NCBI GenBank assembly: GCA_964465385.1
Contig: CAYXIM010000018.1
Location: 1 to 23,299, forward strand
Origin: JAAYBY01 sp964465385
GTDB lineage: Bacteria; Bacillota; Clostridia; Saccharofermentanales; UBA5734
Direction: 5' to 3'
Length of the DNA stretch: 23,299 bases
The notes under the pieces are model-generated. The model worked only from the letters and a program-made list of their open reading frames with translations, ran no database searches and was not told the DNA's origin. Position 1 is the stretch's first letter, and each line of letters starts with the position of its first letter. The position numbers and the translations under genes are program-made. Shown in pieces: positions 14,675 to 23,299 of the stretch.

Positions 14675-15843
14675 CCGTCACGCCCCTCAACAAACCGCCT
14701 TTTCCTGTCTGGCACCAGGTCCAGCACACCTGCAAGCAGACGGGAGCCCGGGCCGGGCTCTTACACACCCCGCACGGACGCGTTGAAACGCCGGCCTTCA
14801 TGCCGGTGGGCACCCAGGGGACAGTTAAGGGGATTTCTCCTGAAGAGCTGGAAGAAACGGGGGCGGGCATTGTCTTGTCCAACACCTACCACCTGTGGAT
14901 GCGGCCGGGTTCTGACCTGGTCCGGCTGGCGGGCGGCCTGCACCGCTTCATGAACTGGCCAGGTGCCGTCCTGACGGACAGCGGCGGCTTTCAGGTTTTC
15001 AGCCTCAGCGACTTGCGCCAGATCAGTGAACAGGGCGTGGCTTTCCGCTCCCACCTGGACGGGTCCAAGCACCTGCTGACACCGGAAAAATCCATCCAGG
15101 TGCAAAACGACCTGGGGGCAGACATCATCATGGCGTTCGATGAGTGTACCCCCTGGCCGGCTGATCAAGCCTACACCCAGCGTTCTCTGGCACGCACCCT
15201 GCGCTGGCTGGAACGCTGCCTCAAGGCCCACCAGCGGCCAGGCGACCAGGCCCTTTTCGGCATCATTCAAGGGGGCACCTTTGCCCGGCTGCGCCAGGAA
15301 AGTGCCCGCCAGACCTGCTCCTTGGACCTGGCCGGTTATGGCATTGGCGGCCTGAGCGTGGGGGAGCCGGCTGATGAGATGGTGGCCATGTTACAGGCCA
15401 TCATGCCCTTGATGCCCCCGGACCGCCCCCGCTACCTGATGGGGGTCGGCTCGCCTGATTACCTGATCGAAGGCAGCCTGCAGGGCGTTGACCTCTTTGA
15501 TTCTGTCCTGCCCACCCGCATCGGCCGCAACGGGTCGGTTTTAACCCGGGACGGGCGCCTGATCATCCGGGACGCGGCCTATGCCCGTGACCTGGGTCCG
15601 CTGGATCCCAGCTGTGGCTGCCCGGTCTGCCGCAACTACAGCCGGGCTTACCTGAGGCATTTGTTCAAGGCCAAAGAGCTCCTGGGCCTGCGCCTGGCCT
15701 CGCTGCATAACCTCTTCTTTTTGGCCGGTCTTATGAAAGACATCAGGCAGGCCATTTTTGAAAACCGCCTGCGAGATTTTCGCGATGCTTTCTACCAGCG
15801 CTTCGGCTATGAGAAAATCGGCTGTTACCGGCCCCGGCCCTGA
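14671..15843 (+). CDS. tgt: Queuine/preQ1 tRNA-guanine transglycosylase
   Basis: This 390-residue enzyme exchanges guanine-34 for preQ1 in the anticodon of tRNAs with GUN anticodons, the step before QueA. Visible are HTPHGRVETPAFMPVGTQGTVK, the base-binding Asp103 in LTDSGGFQVFSL, MAFDECTPWP, the GIGGLSVGEP loop, and the GVDLFDSVLPTR segment (272-283) carrying the nucleophilic aspartate. The zinc site is Cys315, Cys317, Cys320 and His346, with the spacing usual in bacterial Tgt. The ATG at 14671 overlaps the queA stop by four bases, so translation is probably coupled. In many Clostridia yajC follows directly; here an esterase gene lies between. Confidence 0.97.
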   Translation: MTVTPLNKPPFPVWHQVQHTCKQTGARAGLLHTPHGRVETPAFMPVGTQGTVKGISPEELEETGAGIVLSNTYHLWMRPGSDLVRLAGGLHRFMNWPGAVLTDSGGFQVFSLSDLRQISEQGVAFRSHLDGSKHLLTPEKSIQVQNDLGADIIMAFDECTPWPADQAYTQRSLARTLRWLERCLKAHQRPGDQALFGIIQGGTFARLRQESARQTCSLDLAGYGIGGLSVGEPADEMVAMLQAIMPLMPPDRPRYLMGVGSPDYLIEGSLQGVDLFDSVLPTRIGRNGSVLTRDGRLIIRDAAYARDLGPLDPSCGCPVCRNYSRAYLRHLFKAKELLGLRLASLHNLFFLAGLMKDIRQAIFENRLRDFRDAFYQRFGYEKIGCYRPRP

Positions 15844-15980
15844 TTCAGGTCAGGGCAGACGAACAAAAAAGGCAGCTGCTGCGCGGGCCTGATCACGCGC
15901 AAAGGGCGCACGCACTGCGGGACCGTGCGAACGGCCCCGGCACCCGCTAGGCGGGATGACACAAAGGTGGAGGATGGCTT
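15844..15980 (+). other. Structured GC-rich spacer between tgt and the esterase gene
   Basis: This 137-base spacer has no supported gene. It contains three successive short inverted repeats: TGCGCG/CGCGCA (15880-15885, 15896-15901), CGCACG/CGTGCG (15907-15912, 15924-15929) and CCCGC/GCGGG (15943-15947, 15951-15955). No T-run follows any of them, and no clear promoter was found. In GC-rich DNA such pairs may occur by chance. Confidence 0.3.
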
Positions 15981-16970
15981 ATGTTGATTGACCTGCCCCT
16001 GGATGCCCTGCGTCATTACCAGGGAACCAACCCCAAAGCAGACGACCATGCCGCTTACTGGGACCAGGCCCTGGCCGAGATGCGCGCGGTGGATGCGGCG
16101 GTGGAGCTTGTCCCGGCTGCTTTTCAGCTGCCGGATGTGGCCTGTTACCACCTGTACTTCACAGGTGTCAGGGGCGCACGCCTGCATGCCAAGGTGCTCA
16201 AACCCCGGGCTGACACCCGGCCAAGACCAGCCCTTTTGCATTTCCATGGCTATTCCGGCAACAGCGGCTCCTGGAAGGACAAGCTGGCCTATGTGGCCCT
16301 GGGTTTTTCCGTTTATGCCCTGGATTGCCGTGGCCAGGGCGGTCTGTCAGATGACCTGAGCACGGCCAGGGGATCCACCTACCGGGGCCACATCATCCGC
16401 GGCCTGGATGACGACCCGCAACACCTGCTCATGCGCCACCACTTTCTGGACACGGCCCAGCTGGCCGGCATCGTCCTGGACCAGCCCGATACCGATCCGG
16501 ACCGGCTGGCGGCCAGCGGCCAGTCCCAGGGCGGGGGCTTGGCTGTGGCCTGTGCCGCCCTGGAGCCACGGGTGGCCGCCCTGGTAGCCCGTTGCCCGTT
16601 CCTGAGCGACTACCAGCGGGTCTGGGAGATGGACCTGGCCAAGGATGCCTATGAAGAGCTGCGCTACTACTTCCGGTTTTTTGACCCCACCCACGCCCGG
16701 GCCGCCTCGGTTTTCCAGCGCCTGGGCTACATTGACATCCAGCACCTGGCTGACCGGGTCCAGGCCAGGGTCTTGTGGGCCATGGGCCTCATGGACACCA
16801 TCTGCCCGCCGTCAACCCAGTTTGCGGCTTACAACAAGCTCCAGTCCAAAAAAGAACTGGTCCTGTACCCAGATTTTGCCCACGAAGTCTATCCGGACTT
16901 TGAAGACCGGTCCTTGCTTTTTTTGTGCCAGACCCTGCTGCCAGAAAAAGAACCCCAAAAGCACCCGTAA
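15981..16970 (+). CDS. CE7-family acetyl esterase (acetylxylan esterase / cephalosporin-C deacetylase type)
   Basis: This 329-residue alpha/beta hydrolase belongs to carbohydrate esterase family 7, whose members remove acetyl groups from xylo-oligosaccharides, other acetylated sugars and cephalosporin C. The diagnostic motifs are all present: RGQ (117-119), GQSQG (180-184, nucleophile Ser182), Asp272 in GLMD, and His301-Glu302 in FAHEVY. The length and spacing match the characterised enzymes of about 320 residues. No signal peptide is seen, so it should act in the cytoplasm on imported acetylated sugars. GGTGGAGG precedes the ATG. It sits between tgt and yajC with no other carbohydrate gene nearby, which suggests insertion into an otherwise conserved order. 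Confidence 0.92.
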   Translation: MLIDLPLDALRHYQGTNPKADDHAAYWDQALAEMRAVDAAVELVPAAFQLPDVACYHLYFTGVRGARLHAKVLKPRADTRPRPALLHFHGYSGNSGSWKDKLAYVALGFSVYALDCRGQGGLSDDLSTARGSTYRGHIIRGLDDDPQHLLMRHHFLDTAQLAGIVLDQPDTDPDRLAASGQSQGGGLAVACAALEPRVAALVARCPFLSDYQRVWEMDLAKDAYEELRYYFRFFDPTHARAASVFQRLGYIDIQHLADRVQARVLWAMGLMDTICPPSTQFAAYNKLQSKKELVLYPDFAHEVYPDFEDRSLLFLCQTLLPEKEPQKHP

Positions 16971-16973
16971 AAC

Positions 16974-17003
16974 TTGCGCCCTTTTGCCCTTCAGTGATAT
17001 GAT
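16974..17003 (+). promoter_or_regulatory. Probable promoter of the yajC-SCIFF-maturase unit
   Basis: TATGAT (16998-17003) is preceded by TG one base upstream (extended -10), with a weak -35 TTGCGC (16974-16979) at 18 bases. Transcription would start near 17010, about 45 bases before yajC. It lies just after the esterase stop codon. Confidence 0.5.
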
Positions 17004-17054
17004 ACGAAGAGTTAAGAATCAAGGCTTTCAAAGGCCGTTTGGGAGGAACCATTC

Positions 17055-17375
17055 ATGATGTTTTTAGTCGCTTTAACGGATGCGCAAAGCCCGGGTGGCA
17101 TCCAGCAACTTCTGGGGCTGGTTGTACCGCTGGGCCTGATGTTTGGCTTGATGTATCTTTTGTTGATCCGGCCCCAGAAAAAAAAGGAAAAGAAACTGCG
17201 CGAGCAAATTGATGCCATGGTCGTGGGTGATGAAGTGGTCACCATCGGCGGCATTGTCGGCAAGATCGCCAACATCAAGGACGATGAGGTCACCGTTGCC
17301 AGCAGCGTGGCCAACACCCTGATCACCTTTAAGAAGAGCTCCATCAACACCGTTGTCAAACCCATTTCAGACTAA
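17055..17375 (+). CDS. yajC: Preprotein translocase accessory subunit YajC
   Basis: This 106-residue protein has one N-terminal transmembrane helix (about residues 17-38, LLGLVVPLGLMFGLMYLLLI), then the typical RPQKKKEKKLREQIDAMVVGDEVVTIGGIVGKI and a short beta-rich cytoplasmic tail. YajC associates with SecDF-YidC at the Sec translocon. GGGAGGA lies seven bases before ATG 17055; a second ATG follows directly. In many Bacillota yajC is followed by secD and secF; here the next gene, 25 bases on, encodes the SCIFF peptide. SecDF are not in this window. Confidence 0.95.
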   Translation: MMFLVALTDAQSPGGIQQLLGLVVPLGLMFGLMYLLLIRPQKKKEKKLREQIDAMVVGDEVVTIGGIVGKIANIKDDEVTVASSVANTLITFKKSSINTVVKPISD

Positions 17376-17400
17376 GGATCACGCCATCAAGGAGGCTAGG

Positions 17401-17547
17401 ATGAAACACATTACAACCATACAGCAACCCAGTCAGCTCAAACCCAAAGCGGGCTACGCCTGCAGTGAATGCCAGACCTCCTGCCAGTCGGCCTGCAAGA
17501 CCAGCTGCACGGTGGCCAACCAGCCTTGTGAATCACCTCAGCGCTGA
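17401..17547 (+). CDS. scfA: SCIFF ribosomal peptide precursor (six cysteines in forty-five residues)
   Basis: This 48-residue peptide starts MKHITTIQQ and contains ECQTSCQSACKTSCTVANQ, the nearly invariant SCIFF core. The six cysteines are at 21, 24, 28, 32, 36 and 43. SCIFF peptides are nearly universal in Clostridia and are modified by a radical SAM enzyme that makes Cys-to-Thr thioether links (ranthipeptide class; a Cys32-Thr37 link has been reported for a Thermoanaerobacter homologue). Cys32 and Thr37 are both present here at those positions. The ATG follows AAGGAGG by five bases. yajC lies 25 bases upstream, and the maturase starts 81 bases after the stop, beyond a terminator. The biological role of SCIFF is still not settled; quorum-like signalling has been proposed. 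Confidence 0.96.
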   Translation: MKHITTIQQPSQLKPKAGYACSECQTSCQSACKTSCTVANQPCESPQR

Positions 17548-17576
17548 GCCATCAGTCGCTGGCCCCTGATGCAAAG

Positions 17577-17610
17577 ATAGTGGAAAGCCGGTGTGCTTTT
17601 CACTATTTTT
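17577..17610 (+). terminator. Intrinsic terminator between the SCIFF gene and its maturase
   Basis: A 12-bp stem (17577-17588 with 17595-17606, one G-T wobble) closes a six-base loop and is followed by a T-run (17606-17610). The A-rich stretch upstream can extend the pairing. The maturase ribosome binding site begins just after the T-run, so no promoter fits between; maturase synthesis must come from read-through of transcripts that began upstream. Confidence 0.85.
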
Positions 17611-17628
17611 CTCGAGAAAGGAACCCAC

Positions 17629-19005
17629 GTGCTCCATTTGTTTAAGCTTCACGGCGACCGCCTGGCCTTCGATTCCGAAAGCCTGGCCCTGCACCGTGTC
17701 GATGATTTGGCCTGGCAGGTGCTCGCCTCTTACCAGCAAGCGGGCGGCCAACGCCCGCAAGCGGCTGTCCTGGCCGATCTGCAGGCCACGGCCGGCCCTG
17801 AGGTGCTGGCCTGCGCCCAGGAAATCGACCAGTTGATTGCCGACGGCCTGCTTTTTGCACCAGTCGAACCGGTTGCGGTCGAAGCCATGTATCCGGATGG
17901 CCCCCGCATCAAGGCCATGTGTTTGCACCTGTGCCATGACTGCAACATGCGCTGCCGTTACTGTTTTGCAGGAACCGGTGACTTTGGCACCGGCCGGCGG
18001 TCCATGCTTTCTGTCGAAACAGGCCGCAAAGCCATTGACTTTCTGATCCAGGCCTCTGGCACGCGCCACAACCTGGACATTGACTTTTTTGGCGGTGAGC
18101 CGCTGATCAACTGGCCGGTTGTGGAAGCACTGGTGGCCTATTGCCAGGCGCGCGAGCAAGAAACAGGGAAGGCCATCCGGCTGACCTTGACCACCAACGC
18201 CCTGGGCCTGGATGCGGCCAAGACGGCCTTCATCAACCAGCATTTTAAAAACTGTGTCCTCAGCATCGATGGCCGGCCCCAGGTCCATGACCACATGCGG
18301 CCGGATGCCGCCGGCCGGGGCACCTACGACCGGGTCTCAACAAACATCCGGACCTTTGTCAAAGCCCGGGGCGACCTGGAATATTACCTGCGCGGCACCT
18401 ACACGCGCTTGAACCTGGATTTTGACCAGGATGTGCTCCACCTGGCTCAGCTGGGCCGAAACGTCTCCATCGAGCCGGTTGTGGCCCCCGACGGCAGCGG
18501 CTATGAGCTGCGGCCCGAAGACTTGCCGGCCCTGGAAGCCGCCTACGAGCGCCTGGCCTGGACTTTGCTGGCAGGCGAAGAAGCCGGCCAGGACCTCTTG
18601 TTTTTTCACTTCATGATCGACCTGGAAGGGGGGCCCTGCCTCTACAAACGGCTCAAAGGCTGTGGCGTGGGCACCGAGTACTGTGCGGTCACCCCGGACG
18701 GGGACATCTACCCCTGCCACCAGCTGGTGGGCATCCCGGCCTTTCACATGGGATCGGTTCTGGACCCGCACACCCCCATCCGAGAGGCGGTCCGTGACCG
18801 CTTCACCAAGCTCCTGGTGCCAGACAAGCCAGCCTGCATGACCTGCTGGGCCCGCACCTTTTGCGGTGGCGGCTGTGCGGCCAACGCCTGGTTTGCCAGC
18901 GGGGACCTGGCGGGCACCTACGACCTGGGCTGCCAGCTGGAGAAAAAACGCCTGGAATGCGCCCTGTGGCTGAAAGCCAGGCGGGCGGAGCGGGACAGCG
19001 CCTGA
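17629..19005 (+). CDS. scfB: SCIFF radical SAM maturase (thioether-forming, SPASM domain)
   Basis: This 458-residue enzyme belongs to the SCIFF maturase (CteB) family, which abstracts a hydrogen from the precursor peptide and forms thioether crosslinks. The N-terminal MLHLFKLHGDRLAFD and LHRVDDLAWQVL form the peptide-recognition (RRE-like) domain. The SAM-cluster motif CNMRCRYC has Cys105, Cys109 and Cys112, followed by FFGGEPL. The C-terminal SPASM/Twitch region holds Cys345, 352, 363, 403, 406, 412, 416 and 435 for two auxiliary iron-sulfur clusters (CMTCWARTFCGGGC). GTG at 17629 is chosen for its AAAGGA site and family N-terminus; the in-frame GTG at 17593 lies within the terminator hairpin. 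dnaG follows 46 bases on. Confidence 0.96.
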   Translation: MLHLFKLHGDRLAFDSESLALHRVDDLAWQVLASYQQAGGQRPQAAVLADLQATAGPEVLACAQEIDQLIADGLLFAPVEPVAVEAMYPDGPRIKAMCLHLCHDCNMRCRYCFAGTGDFGTGRRSMLSVETGRKAIDFLIQASGTRHNLDIDFFGGEPLINWPVVEALVAYCQAREQETGKAIRLTLTTNALGLDAAKTAFINQHFKNCVLSIDGRPQVHDHMRPDAAGRGTYDRVSTNIRTFVKARGDLEYYLRGTYTRLNLDFDQDVLHLAQLGRNVSIEPVVAPDGSGYELRPEDLPALEAAYERLAWTLLAGEEAGQDLLFFHFMIDLEGGPCLYKRLKGCGVGTEYCAVTPDGDIYPCHQLVGIPAFHMGSVLDPHTPIREAVRDRFTKLLVPDKPACMTCWARTFCGGGCAANAWFASGDLAGTYDLGCQLEKKRLECALWLKARRAERDSA

Positions 19006-19051
19006 AATAAAGGAATCCAGCGACCAGCAGCGTATTATAGGGTAGCAACTT

Positions 19052-20910
19052 GTGAAAGAGGTTGATCCAATCGCCAGATGGATTCCCCAGCCGGTGATCG
19101 ACGACGTCAAAGCACACAATGAACTGGTGGCGCTGGTCGGCCAGTACGTGCGGCTGGAAAAGAAAAGCGGCAGCAACTTGTTTGGCCTGTGTCCCTTTCA
19201 TGATGAAAAGACACCGTCTTTTAGTGTGTCAGCTTCCAAGCAGATCTTCTATTGTTTCGGCTGTCACAAGGGTGGAGACGCCATCCGTTTCATCATGGAG
19301 ATCGAGAAGATGTCTTACCCGGATGCCATTCGCCACCTGGCTGACCGGGCGGGCATCCGCCTGCCCCAGCCGGACGACGCCGCCTGGCAGGCCCGGGAAA
19401 CAGAACGCAAGCGCCTGCAGACCCTCTACCTGGAAGCCGCCCGTTTTTTCTACCACAACCTCAACGCCCCCCAAGGTGCGGCCATGCGCCGCTACCTGGC
19501 GCAGCGCCAGCTGCAGCCGGCCACCATCACCCGTTTCGGCCTGGGCTATGCCCCCGAAGGCTGGGACGGCCTGCTCAAGCACCTCAACAGCCTGGGCTTC
19601 ACCGACCAGGCGGAACTGTTGCGCTCAGGCCTGTTTAAACGCAGCAAGCACGGCACCCTCTATGACCTCTTCCGAGACCGGCTGATGTTTCCGGTCTTTG
19701 ACGCCCTGGGCCGCCTGATCGCCTTTGGTGGCCGGGTCATCGATGACGCCATCCCCAAATACATCAACTCTCCGGAAACACCGCTCTACCAGAAAGGCCG
19801 CCACTGCTATGGCCTCAACCTGGCCAAAAGCAGCAAGGCCAAGGCCCTGCTGGTTGCCGAAGGCTACCTGGATGTGCTCATGCTCCACCAGGCTGGCTTC
19901 AAGCAGGCGGTCGCTGCCCTGGGAACCGCCTTGACCGAACAGCAGGCCAGGCTTCTGCGCCAGTACACCGACCAGGTGGTCATTGCCTATGATGCGGACG
20001 CCGCAGGCCAGGCGGCAGCCCTGCGCAGCCTGGACCTCCTGGCCCAAAAGGACCTGACCGTCCGTGTCTTGCAGCTGCCGGACGGGGAGGACCCTGATTC
20101 CTTCCTCAAGGCCCATGGGCCGGAACGCTTCCAGGCCCTGATCGACCGGGCCCTGCCCCTGTTAGACTACAAGCTCTTCCGGGCCCGCCAGGCCAGCAGC
20201 CAGGCAGGGGAGCTGGACCCGGTCGCCTATCAGGATGCGGCCTGTGACCTGCTGGCCCAGGAGCCCAACGCCATCGTGCGTGAGCTCTATGCCAAAAACC
20301 TGGCTGACCAGTTGCAGACCACGGCAGAGGCCGTCCTGACGGAAATTGACCGCCGGCTGAACCGGCCCCAGGCACCTGCGCGGCCCAGCCGGCGCCCCCA
20401 GCCGGGCGGCGGGAGCCCGGCCCCTACCGACAAAGCAGACGAAACCGTCAGCCGGGAAGAATTTTACTTGCTGGGCCTGCTGGCCGCCGACCCCTCGCTG
20501 GTGACGGGCCTGGACCTGCAAGGCGATGATTTTTCCCCTGTCTTGCAGCCTCTGGCCGAAGAAGCCCTGGACCAGGCCCGCCAGCAGGCGCTGACACCGG
20601 CCCGCTTGCTTGACCTGTGCCAGGACCGCACCATTCGTGGCCGGCCTTTGCGGGACCTCATGGCACGCCTGGCCATGCGGCTGGATGACTGGGTCGGCCG
20701 GCAGCCCTATGAAGAAGCCGCCCAGGCGCAATTGTGGCGGCTGAGGCAAAAGAAGCTGGGCCGGCGCCTGGAGGCCATCACCAAAGAACTGGCTGAAACG
20801 GCTGACGCTGAACGCCAGCAACACTTAAAAGATGAATTGTTAACCGTTAGAGACCGCCTGACCCGGATGAAACAAACACCGGGCAGCCAGGCAACACAAG
20901 GAGGAAGACC

Positions 20911-20914
<4 letters not shown>
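19052..20914 (+). CDS. dnaG: DNA primase
   Basis: This 620-residue primase makes RNA primers for replication. The N-terminal zinc-binding domain has CPFH (Cys47, His50) and CFGC (Cys68, Cys71). The catalytic core shows RFGLGYAPEGWDGLL, DRLMFPVFDALGRLIAFGGRVI, YINSPETPLYQKG and the Toprim motifs AEGYLDVLML (Glu270) and AYDADAAG (Asp314, Asp316). A Pro-rich linker at about 445-470 leads to the C-terminal helicase-interacting domain. The GTG at 19052 is the only start that keeps the WIPQPVIDDVKAHNELV family N-terminus; no good ribosome binding site precedes it, and a TATTAT (19033-19038) upstream lacks a matching -35. The stop overlaps the rpoD start in ATGA. Confidence 0.97.
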
Positions 20915-21981
<1,067 letters not shown>

Positions 21982-21982
21982 C

Positions 21983-22660
21983 ATGCAGGGCCCCGGCACG
22001 CGCATCCGCCTGTCGCCCCGCCTGCAGGCGGTGGTCGACCTGATTCCGCCTTGCCAGACCTTGATCGATGTGGGCACAGACCACGCCAAAGTTGCCTTGG
22101 CCGGCATCTTGACCGGCCGCTGTCAGCGGGCCCTGGCCATTGACATCAAGGCTGGCCCCCTGGACCGGGCCCGGTCGGCCATCCGCCAGGCCGGGCTGGA
22201 GGCGCGGGTTGACACCCGCCTGGCCGATGGCTTTTTTGACAGCCCCCCGGGACCAGACGATGTGGTGGTGGTGGCCGGTCTGGGCGGGCGCGAAACCATC
22301 CGTCTCTTTGACCAGCCGCTGCCTGTTGGTGCATCTGCCGTCCTGCAGCCACAAAAAGACCTGGCTGCCGTCAGGCAACAGCTGAGCCGCTGGGGCTGGC
22401 GTATTCATGCCGAATGTCTGGCCCTGGAAAAACGGCACCTGTACCCGGTTCTCCTGCTACGCCAGGACGGCCAGGTACGAACCTTGACCGACCTTGAGGC
22501 CCTGCTTGGGCCCATCCTTTTACACGAGCGTCCCCCAGGTTTTGAAAGCCATTGCCGGCAGCTCTTGACCGGCCTTCGAAAACGCGTGCGCAGCCATCCG
22601 GAGCTGGCCAGCCTGATCCGGGCGGTCAATGCCCTGCTGGAGGAAGAGACCCATGTCTGA
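21983..22660 (+). CDS. trmK: tRNA (adenine-22-N1)-methyltransferase
   Basis: This 225-residue SAM-dependent enzyme methylates adenine-22 in the D-arm of some tRNAs. The N-terminal LSPRLQAVVDLIP is followed by the SAM-binding IDVGTDHAKVALAGIL (Asp29-His34), AIDIKAGPLDRARSAI and VVVVAGLGGRETIRLF, matching the TrmK/YqfN family. It then has the LQPQKDLAAVRQQLSRWGW and EKRHLYPVLLL segments and a C-terminal coiled-coil domain of about 70 residues. It starts at the ATG one base after the rpoD stop, without a clear ribosome binding site, so coupled translation is likely. It overlaps the nif3-like gene by eight bases. Confidence 0.93.
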   Translation: MQGPGTRIRLSPRLQAVVDLIPPCQTLIDVGTDHAKVALAGILTGRCQRALAIDIKAGPLDRARSAIRQAGLEARVDTRLADGFFDSPPGPDDVVVVAGLGGRETIRLFDQPLPVGASAVLQPQKDLAAVRQQLSRWGWRIHAECLALEKRHLYPVLLLRQDGQVRTLTDLEALLGPILLHERPPGFESHCRQLLTGLRKRVRSHPELASLIRAVNALLEEETHV

Positions 22661-23299
22661 CCTGACCCCTTTAAACACGACCCTGACCGTCAAGGCGGTC
22701 ATTGACGCCTTCCAGAGCTGGGCAGATCCCCAGCAGGCAGAGGATTGGGATCCGGTGGGCCTGCAGATCGGCTCCCCACAGGACCCGGTCGGCAGCGTGC
22801 TGCTGGCCTTGGATGTGACCCCAGCGCTTTTAGACCAGGCCCAAACACTGGACAGGCCCCTGATCCTGGTTCACCACCCGCCCCTTTTTGATGGCCTGAC
22901 CAGCCTGCGCACGGATTGGCCGGTCCACCGCCTGCTGATCCGCCTGGCAGCGCAAGGTATCAGCGTCTTTGCGGCTCNNNNNNNNNNACACCAACCTGGA
23001 TGTGGCCAGTGGCGGGGTGGCTGACAGCCTGGCTGTGGCTGTTGCCAAGGCCCTGGGCCAGTCGGTCTCAGACCCACCTGTGGCGCTTGGCCGCTATGGG
23101 CGCCTCTTGGCTTTGAACCAGGCCTGGTCCTTCCAGAACCTGTGCCAGCAAGCGGCACAGGCCTTGAACGGCTCTGGCTACTGGCTCAACGCAGCCCCGG
23201 TTCAGCCGGTTAGCAGGCTGGCTGTTTTTCCCGGCGCCTTCGATGATTCGGTCTTGGAAAGCCTGCTGGCTGAACAGGTCGACGGGGTCTTGTGCGGCG
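22653..23299 (+). CDS. Nif3-like dinuclear metal-center protein (3' truncated, contains a false gap)
   Basis: This Nif3/YqfO/DUF34 family protein binds two metal ions; some members are annotated as GTP cyclohydrolase I type 2 homologues, but the function is not settled. Visible are AEDWDPVGLQIG (29-40), LVHHPPLFDG with His74 and His75, and TNLDVASGGVADSLA. The N-run at 22978-22987 falls in the metal-binding HTNLD motif; removing all ten N joins the flanks as GCTCACACCAAC and restores AAHTNLD exactly. The gene is therefore probably intact and continues past the window edge. After the gap the start of an inserted PII-like domain appears (RLAVFPGAFDDSVLE). The ATG at 22653 overlaps trmK by eight bases, following GGAGGAAGAG. 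Confidence 0.93.
22978..22987. other. Assembly gap (10 N) in the nif3-like gene, probably zero real bases
   Basis: The flanks ...GCGGCTC and ACACCAAC... join in frame to give AAHTN, the invariant family motif. The true missing length is thus most simply zero, and the N-run a scaffolding artefact. Confidence 0.9.

Noticed and set aside
17593..17628. Earlier in-frame GTG as the start of the SCIFF maturase
   Set aside because: It lies inside the terminator hairpin, lacks a ribosome binding site, and adds residues before the conserved N-terminus.
19033..19038. TATTAT as a -10 box of a separate dnaG promoter
   Set aside because: No acceptable -35 lies 16-19 bases upstream, so the match alone is too weak to list as a promoter.

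Overview
The window looks like an ordinary chromosomal stretch from a GC-rich member of the Clostridia (phylum Bacillota), probably a draft or metagenome-derived assembly because it holds two runs of ten N. The evidence for the lineage is a SCIFF ribosomal peptide with its radical SAM maturase (a clostridial hallmark), the dnaG-rpoD-trmK-nif3 order typical of Bacillota, TrmFO instead of TrmA next to topA, a SigA-type vegetative sigma factor and Bacillota-style AGGAGG ribosome binding sites. Alternative starts (TTG, GTG) are frequent. No tRNA, rRNA, CRISPR array, insertion sequence or prophage gene was seen.

Layout. 1-5892 (+): the end of a metallo-beta-lactamase-fold protein, an ECF-transporter S component, an ECF sigma factor with its overlapping zinc-finger anti-sigma factor, DNA polymerase I and dephospho-CoA kinase, all closely spaced. 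5872-6963 (-): the GTPase/ATPase YchF, whose 3' end overlaps coaE. 7231-11804 (+): topA, trmFO and a long DUF624-like membrane protein, the last with its own promoter buried in the end of trmFO. A bidirectional terminator at 11809-11838 separates these from dapA-dapB (-, 11857-13500), which are transcribed divergently from queA. 13622-16970 (+): queA-tgt (queuosine tRNA modification) and a CE7 acetyl esterase. 17055-19005 (+): yajC, the SCIFF precursor and the SCIFF maturase. 19052-23299 (+): dnaG, rpoD, trmK and a nif3-family gene cut by the window edge.

How the parts work together. The left block couples an extracytoplasmic stress-response sigma/anti-sigma pair to the repair polymerase. The middle block carries DNA topology, tRNA methylation and lysine/diaminopimelate synthesis. 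The right block joins queuosine synthesis, the Sec accessory protein YajC, a thioether-peptide system, and the primase/housekeeping-sigma macromolecular synthesis operon.

The most interesting locus is yajC-SCIFF-maturase. SecD/SecF, the usual neighbours, do not follow, and a strong intrinsic terminator sits between the peptide gene and its maturase, which would set a high peptide-to-enzyme ratio. Other points worth checking are a probable leaderless queA mRNA, an 8-bp palindrome upstream of topA, and reading-frame evidence that one N-run is a false gap (zero missing bases) whereas the other hides about 38 bases of dapA.
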